From positions 9,626,672-9,690,671 of the forward strand of contig CM037838.1 of assembly GCA_021234535.1 (NCBI GenBank): a DNA stretch of 64,000 bases, in the 5' to 3' direction. The notes under the pieces are model-generated. The model ran no database searches. It was not told where the DNA came from and was given only the letters and a program-made list of their open reading frames with translations. The position numbers were made by a program, and so were the translations under genes. Shown piece by piece: positions 57,964-64,000 of this stretch. Within the stretch, counting starts at the first letter, position 1; each line of letters starts with the position of its first letter. The DNA comes from Stichopus chloronotus. Taxonomy: Eukaryota; Echinodermata; Holothuroidea; Aspidochirotida; Stichopodidae.

Positions 57964-58040
57964 CTTTGACTTTTCTTGATTTCAGTGACTTTGGAATAGA
58001 TTCAACTGGAACTGTGTCTGGCAACCGATACCACTCAAAC
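57964..58040 (-). CDS. LRR gene, next exon on the minus strand
   Basis: The acceptor CCCTCTGTAG precedes 58040. The first base completes the split Lys codon of the previous exon, so the junction reads CKSLKEL-K-FEWYRLPDTV, extending an LRR unit (continues VPVESIPKSLKSRKVK). The donor AAAG|GTATCT at 57964/57963 leaves phase 1. Agreement of phase and of repeat pattern supports the join. Confidence 0.55.
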
Positions 58041-59269
58041 CTACAGAGGGAAGTATAGGTAAGTTGTGACGGCATTGGAGGATGATCTAGATATATGCCC
58101 TTTCAAGCGGATTTTTATTCAATGAATAGATGAAAGTTAAGTTTTCCATGGGCAGTTAAACAATCTAGTTGTTTGAATCTTTGTAAGTAAAACGGATCGA
58201 TGCTGTAAACCACACTGTGAAGTATGACAAAGTAAATATATTATCAAAACTGGTATTGGAATAAAATTTCAAAAGTACCGACTTCTGGCACTTCATTCCA
58301 TGCTGGGCAGAGGGTTCCTATCTAAAAGTGAAATTTAGGCTCTTTCTCTCTTGGGTAAGTGACCATTTCTCTCTGGGGAAAGTGACCATTTACATATATT
58401 TCTATAAGATAGCTGCTCACGCACTTGGCTTGTCCAGTAATTTGTCGAGTTCATGTAATGAGTTTTATAACCCTGTAGAGCGACGATAATTGAGGAATCG
58501 AGGTAACAATAACATGCCAGCGGTGAGACTGAGTGGTGAAATGATTCCGAACAAAGGAATTTGGATAAAGAATTCTGCAAACTTATTTGCTAAGGGACGT
58601 TGATAAAAACAGTAGGTGAATGATGCACAATTAAGACAGATCATATAGAAAAGTTTGAAGAGATGAAGTGACTTTATCTCGAAGTCCAGATAAAAAAATG
58701 ATAGCCTATGACTCTTCTGCATAACAATCACTTTATGAAGGTAAGTGGTTTTGTACAGTACCATATCGTTGGATAACACATACGATGAAGATATACAAGA
58801 TTAAGATAAATGATAGGCAGAATACTTAATGCATTAATCTACCATGTGCACTTATACCTAGTAAGCAAGGATAGGCGGTGCACTATCTGAAGTTCCATTG
58901 AAGTCGGTGAACCCTTGCACAATTTTTGAGCTGAAGCCTCGAAATCATTGTGTATGATTTCATGCGATAGAATAAATGGCTTTTTAAGGGCCGGGGTTGA
59001 ATCTATAAAATAGTTGGTTCTTTAGACCAAGTTCGAGCCAAGTACGCTCATATTCAATGGTAGCACCAACAAATTTTGCACTGGTTGTTTCCAGAATGTG
59101 TACATTTATGGATATGTTGAACATGTCGGGAAAAGGGCTATTTAACTGCTATGTACTTTTTGTACACTTACCGCTTTCAAGAGATAGCTTATTAGAAATG
59201 AACCAGTTAGAAAAGAGACTAAGTTCATAATAAATACTGTAAATACTGCTTAATTAACTATCTAATATC
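58041..59269. other. Intron of the minus-strand LRR gene (part)
   Basis: Open frames here (for example 58335-58779 on the minus strand) show no domain and no phase-matched splice sites. Confidence 0.45.
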
Positions 59270-59590
59270 CCAGTTACCAAAACCTAGCGGACCGCTGTTG
59301 GTTATCCAAACCTACAAAGACCCAATGTCGGTCCTCCGACGGCACACCACCGCGTCCGTGTCACCTTTTGGCGGTTAACATCGGTGGTGGGAGCTTACGG
59401 AATACCACGGGAGGTTTTCAGTTCTGTCTTAAACAGTTCTAGGACTTAACACATCCGAGGGCGCTTCTAAGCTCTTACCGCGGTCAAGAAAACAGCTCAT
59501 TCAGTCGCACTTCGGTACCGTGAAGATACACCCGCAGAAACAAAATCTGAGCTGAAGAAAGCCTACAAACAGCCAAAATGTAAGAATGTA
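59270..59590 (+). other. GC-rich island with coding-like text, unidentified
   Basis: About 320 bases at visibly higher GC than the surroundings, from CTAGCGGACCGCTG to CAGCCAAAATG. One plus-strand frame near the end reads HSVALRYREDTPAETKSELK and then KKAYKQPK, running into a donor-like T|GTAAGA. The rest has no long frame. It could be a gene or transposon fragment, or a conserved 5' UTR. Confidence 0.3.
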
Positions 59591-59859
59591 ATTGCTCCTT
59601 GTTTCGTGTTTACTTGTGTAGTCTACTAACCAAAATCCTTCATTATCAGGCAAGCAGTTACACGTACGGGTTAGTGTACTATTGGACTACCCAGTATAAC
59701 AAGTTCTGGCAATTTGGCTGGTGCCCTTTCATAAAGTTCACAATCATAGTTCATACTGTTGTCATACTATTTGACTTCCACACTCAAGTCACATCGTCAG
59801 TGTCAGAGATTCGGTCTATAGTCTGTATTATACAATTTGTAAGTGAACGTTAGGCTATC

Positions 59860-62800
59860 CACAGCCTAATCGTGCAGAGACATTAAGGCCGACACTAGGC
59901 CTAGCCTTACCCAAGGGTTCAGTGATCGCAGCAGGAGTTTGAATCAGGTGAAAGAACAACATCATAACTTTGGGGGCTTATGTCAGGCTGTCTGGGAATA
60001 TTGATGTCCAGCAATAAGATTAGAGGAATGTGCTAGCATATATATATATATACAGATTTGAAGCATGGTAAGTGTCTGCAGGATCTACCTCCTCTTCTGT
60101 CCTTTCGTGGGAATAAAAAAGAGCAAATGGGCATTGGCAGGGCCTTGGGGAAGTTCCCAAGTGCGCTCAACTATGATGATTATATATGCACGTATGATAC
60201 ATTGTTTCAATTTTCAAGAAGAAATGTAAATTGTGCGTTGAATAAAAGTTTATTCACCTAATATTTAATAATAGTTTAAAACAGAACACTTAAGTGATAA
60301 AATGTAGATAAAAATAATATGAGTATGATTAACTCTGAATGAGAGCAAGCAAACTTAAAAATGATCACATACCTTCACACACCAACCTAGCTCCACGAAA
60401 CCACAACAATTTAGATGCGATTAACAAGCCTACAAGCAACTTGGAACTCGTGATGAATGTCGAAAACTCGAGTTGTTGCCAGGTTACCATCTACGGAGCA
60501 GCATAAGTGCCTTGTTCCATGACAGGATGTTTCTATGCGCATTGTGTTAACTGTCAACATCATCAATAAGGGTGATTACAGATAAGCGACTTGTACGAAA
60601 GCCATACTGGCTCCTAATGAGCATTTTGTGTTTATCAAGGAAATATTACAGTCGGTTAAATATCAGTCCGTCTGGGATTTTGTAGTTTACAGGTTACAAG
60701 TTTAGGATTGATCGGTAATTGGCATATTGATTCTGATAACCTTTCTCGTATAAATGGGACAGACTTTTTACTTTACTTTACTTTAGTTTTTACTTTATTT
60801 GGAAAAATACCTTAATTGAAAGACAACTAAATATGTTCAGAAATGTACGGAATTAGCTTACAAAACCACTTAAAGACGGAAATCGTAGTAGGCATTAAAC
60901 AGATTTATTTGGGTAAGTCACTCAAAAAAAAAAAAAAAAAACATTAACGACTTCCTTGCAACCGTGCGAAACGAAGAGTTTTGAATGACCAGATCATGCC
61001 TCTTGAACTTCAATTTTTTTCCTTTCTCTCTGTGTTTTTTTTAATTGAATGAAGTCGGAGATTTTTGCAGTAAGCCTATAGTGAATGAAATATAGAGATG
61101 AAAATGCCATATGCTACATTGCTATTATTAGTTTGATAGACATGAATGCCAGATATGTGTGATAAAATGTTGGTTTGGACCTTCCGATTAGAACATATGC
61201 TGATGAAGATTGGCTCACTTTTTACATATTTTTGCTGATGTGATGAATTTGTAACAAAATGTCACTTATATATGTTACAAGAATACCAGATACGACACCA
61301 CATACCATAAAGGTCAGCAGTTACGTCACCATTAACATTGGAATCAACATTGTTTTCATTGAAGTTGTTCATAAGAGAAGCTGCATTGCTTGTCACTTTC
61401 GTCTGTTGATGGTTAGACTAAAGCCTGCACATGCTACAATGTTATTAAGGAAATCATAAGAGCTTCAACACTTACAAAGGTCAATTTTAAAGTCACCCAT
61501 TGAGTGACAATAGTAACCTGCCAATGAAATCTAATATTGCAAACATCATGAAAATAATCGTTTGACCTAGCAATGAACAACACCCTCCATATACGGCTTT
61601 CTACTTCCATGTAGGAACAGGCAACCTTATAGAAAAGTTTTATGAGAGAGAGAAACTTAAATTTGTAACTGACTGTAAATTTTGCGCCTGCGTGTCTCCT
61701 TGTCACGACTTTCAGCAAAGTTACAGTTACTTAAAGAGATATCTAAAGACTTGAGAGGAACCTGTCGGAGTAATTTAATGGAGAGTATTGTATCTAGAGA
61801 GTGTTCAGATCACTGAGGCTCACTTTTTTGGAGAAATTTCGAGCCTTTCCTAGAGATGAGGACGGTGACTCTGACATCAGTGCTCCAAGCAGGCTTTGGG
61901 ATGTTTTAAGCCTTGGTTTTAGTGAGTACTTATTGATTCCCTTCACGAAGTAAAGACATGTGGTGATCAAATAGTGATAGGTCCAGTGCTACTGATCTGT
62001 AAATAAGTGAAACATCTCAAATACGGTCTCACATACCAGTCCGCTTCGTCCTTCCATACTGGCGGGGGAGAAACTTACGCACAATTTATTTAAAGGCAGG
62101 TTATGACACATGGCTGGATGTGTACTAGCCATTTTAGTAGGACTCATTGCTTCTCTTGATGCAGCAATGTTTTTGCTATGACATTGGAAAATGCCATTAA
62201 AATTTGTCTAAAGGATAAATGGCTATTCACGAATTTATAGATCTTGATGAGCTTTTCATTATTGATTAGAGTCTATAGGAACAGAAATGAAAAAGTTTGT
62301 TTGCAGATTTCATGGGCATCTCATTGAAGACGAATACAAATATAATACAACCAGATTATCGAGGAAGTCAGAAATGTGCATGCTACCCAAATGAAGGGCA
62401 AGTTACCAGGCTGATAAGCTTTTGTAAGTAAATTATATAAAACAGGTTTAAAATCAACTACAAGAATTTTTCATGACCCTATGATGTTCTTGTGACTCGC
62501 ACATATTTAATTGAGAAGAATCCCCAAAGGAGGAAAATACCTTGATATTTCGTTTTCCCATACCTACCATGTTAAACTTGTTTTATTACTGGTATTAAAC
62601 TTTAAAGACAAATTATCAGAATCATCTATTACAGGTATGTGTGCATATCTTCAGAACAATTAATGTTGTATATAATGCCCACTACTCTACTCTACACTAT
62701 AGAAATGGATCACAAAAGTAAGCTGGATAACAACTAGTAGTAGGCTATGTGTAAAAATGTGTAAAAAGAGAACCAATTACAAAGTTTAATATATGAGAAA

Positions 62801-63433
62801 AGTCTCAAAGAAAGGAAAAGAATAGGACCGCTCTATAAACAAAATTATTAGAAGGTTCCTGTGATTTTCCTAATAGATGGCTGAATGAATCTTTGTGATA
62901 CAACAAGGATGAAGAAGGAAGGAATTGCTCTAATGAAAAAATTAAAAATGTTAGCTCTCATATTACAGCAACTTAAGCTCTGCTTTTTTTAAATAAAAGA
63001 TAACAACAAATATTAAGGTTAAATAGTTGACGTCAGCAATTAGTTGTTTTCTGTTTTTATTTTTGGAAGGGGTTATATGCATTCCTTCAAGAAGAAATGT
63101 TAATTGATCTCCAAGTGAAGTCTTTCCGATATTTTTGGTAGAGGTTTTCTATCGGAAGTCATGACACTTGGCGATTTACCCTTCTAAATGGAGAAAAAAA
63201 ACTAAAAAGCTAAAAAAGAATGAAATACAAAACTACAAGAGCGCCATGACATGAAACGGTTGTTAATGAGACAGCTCTTTCACTTCCATAAACTTATTGA
63301 TTCAGTTTAACAATTTAATCAAGTTGTAGACACAGTATGTAACTTTACTAAATCTCATAAGACAAATTTTTATCGATTAAATCAATTTACTGAACTGTAA
63401 AAATTATTCTTACTTATAGAGACCAATACTTAC
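59860..63433. other. Intron of the minus-strand LRR gene (part)
   Basis: About 3.6 kb with no exon I can support. An 18-A run lies near 60925-60942. A short plus-strand frame near 61855 reads DEDGDSDISAPSRLWDVL and might be a gene or transposon scrap. Confidence 0.45.
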
Positions 63434-63631
63434 TTGAGCTCCTTCAAGCTTTTACACTGTGACGAGTAACCTAAGATAGCGATAAAGTCTTCATTACTTA
63501 GTCTCTTGGACTTTCTGAAGTCCTCATTTATGTCTAGCTTTTTCAGTGAGCTCAGGACAGATAGATAAAGGCCAGACTCCAGGATAAGACCAGACCCAGC
63601 TACTCTAGGAGAGCAGTATCTCAGATACACA
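63434..63631 (-). CDS. Leucine-rich-repeat exon (NLR/ribonuclease-inhibitor type), 3' part of a gene running off the right edge
   Basis: On the minus strand this exon reads VYLRYCSPRVAGSG, then LSVLSSLKKLDIN, then LSNEDFIAILGYSSQCKSLK and KEL. It shows two to three LRR units of about 30 residues with the LxxL...CxxLKEL pattern found in NLR and ribonuclease-inhibitor repeats. The donor CTCAA|GTAAGT at 63434/63433 leaves phase 2. Two acceptors are possible: CTATCTCCAG giving a start at 63631 (198 bases, phase 2 on both sides, preferred) or CACGCTAG giving 63645. Upstream exons must lie beyond the window. LRRs of this sort serve ligand sensing in cytoplasmic immune receptors; whether a NACHT domain precedes them cannot be seen. 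Confidence 0.65.
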
Positions 63632-63711
63632 CTGGAGATAGGAATCTAGCGTGAAAGAATGAAGTGACTGATATTAAAGTAGATGCAATTATATAGATTT
63701 AGGTTGGTAGG

Positions 63712-63847
63712 TATATATATATAAATAACCAACAAATTTATTATATCCATACATAATATTTCGGACTGCTTCGTCCTTCTTCAGATGGAGTCAAGAACTG
63801 AATAAAGTTACTACATTGCACAGAACACAAACATACACTTGAACTCC
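63712..63847 (-). mobile_element. Probable Penelope-like element 3' tail
   Basis: Reading the minus strand after the stop codon, the sequence runs through CTGAAGAAGGACGAAGCAG and TCCGAAATATT, then AT-rich DNA into a short TATA run at about 63715. The phrase 'GAAGAAGGACGAAGCAGTCCGAAA' in pieces is the kind of conserved stem seen next to retroelement 3' ends in many marine invertebrates (from memory, not searched). Confidence 0.4.
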
Positions 63848-64000
63848 TTAAAATATTGAAGACCGGGGAGAGAAAAGAGATGTCTTTGTTGAGAGAGTCG
63901 CCTTGTTAGTGCCAAGAGATATTATAGGCTCAGCCTCTCTCAGTAGTCTTTTGGCAGGGGTTTTAAAGTTGCCTTCTATTACTGAAAACTTAAGATCGAA
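63848..64000 (-). CDS. 3' end of a probable Penelope-like element ORF (partial, cut by window edge)
   Basis: The minus strand is open from the window edge for 50 codons to TAA at 63850-63848. It contains FKTPAKRLLREAEPIISLGT near the start. The R-x-x-REA-x-x-I...L pattern is like the end of the GIY-YIG endonuclease domain that closes Penelope-like reverse transcriptases (inference from pattern). The tail that follows supports a retroelement. Confidence 0.4.
   Translation of the reverse strand, partial: FDLKFSVIEGNFKTPAKRLLREAEPIISLGTNKATLSTKTSLFSPRSSIF

Noticed and set aside
63755..63790. Hammerhead ribozyme core (CTGAAGA...GAAA around a GGAC/GTCC stem)
   Set aside because: CTGANGA and GAAA are present, but an extra A lies between the core and stem II, and I could not form stems I and III. 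It was kept only as a retroelement tail signature.

Overview
The window looks like marine invertebrate nuclear DNA, most likely from a deuterostome and perhaps an echinoderm (inference). It is AT-rich with long TA microsatellites. Genes are sparse and split by introns with GT/AG borders. The window also carries a decayed BEL/Pao retrotransposon, the tail of a probable Penelope-like element, and several dispersed repeat families. I see no operons, bacterial signals, rRNA or tRNA.

Layout. 1-20.3 kb: no gene I can support, only microsatellites, an ACA-rich array and unique AT-rich DNA. 20.3-22.8 kb: a long imperfect hairpin, an orphan candidate first exon on the minus strand ending in a splice donor, and a pair of fused perfect hairpins. 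25.1-30.3 kb: the best gene, a four-exon plus-strand transporter of the monocarboxylate transporter family (SLC16, major facilitator superfamily). All three introns are phase 1 and the four exons join without a break. 32.2-34.0, 38.1-38.6, 44.9-45.6 and 54.0-56.7 kb: four copies of one dispersed repeat (called R1 here). Its two longest copies are full of TGACCTTTGACCT, a perfect DR1 nuclear-receptor half-site pair. 36.2-42.9 kb: a series of arrays, each built from a different short palindrome. 46.0-49.3 kb: BEL/Pao gag-protease-RT-RNase H remnant with two stop codons, a poly-C frameshift and no integrase.

49.6-63.6 kb, minus strand: a set of small exons whose splice phases agree from one to the next. 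They begin with clear leucine-rich repeats of the NLR/ribonuclease-inhibitor type. The 5' part of this gene lies beyond the right edge. Its introns hold an R1 copy, a 48-bp near-perfect palindrome and an AT-rich palindromic array. At 44.1-44.7 kb on the same strand are exon-like and death-domain-like remnants with frame breaks. The last 290 bases are the 3' end of a probable Penelope-like element, also on the minus strand.

The two genes do not obviously work together: one is a membrane solute carrier, the other is probably part of the expanded LRR/NLR repertoire typical of such animals. The most unusual aspect of the window is the cluster of unrelated palindrome-based arrays between 36 and 58 kb, together with the DR1-rich R1 repeat.
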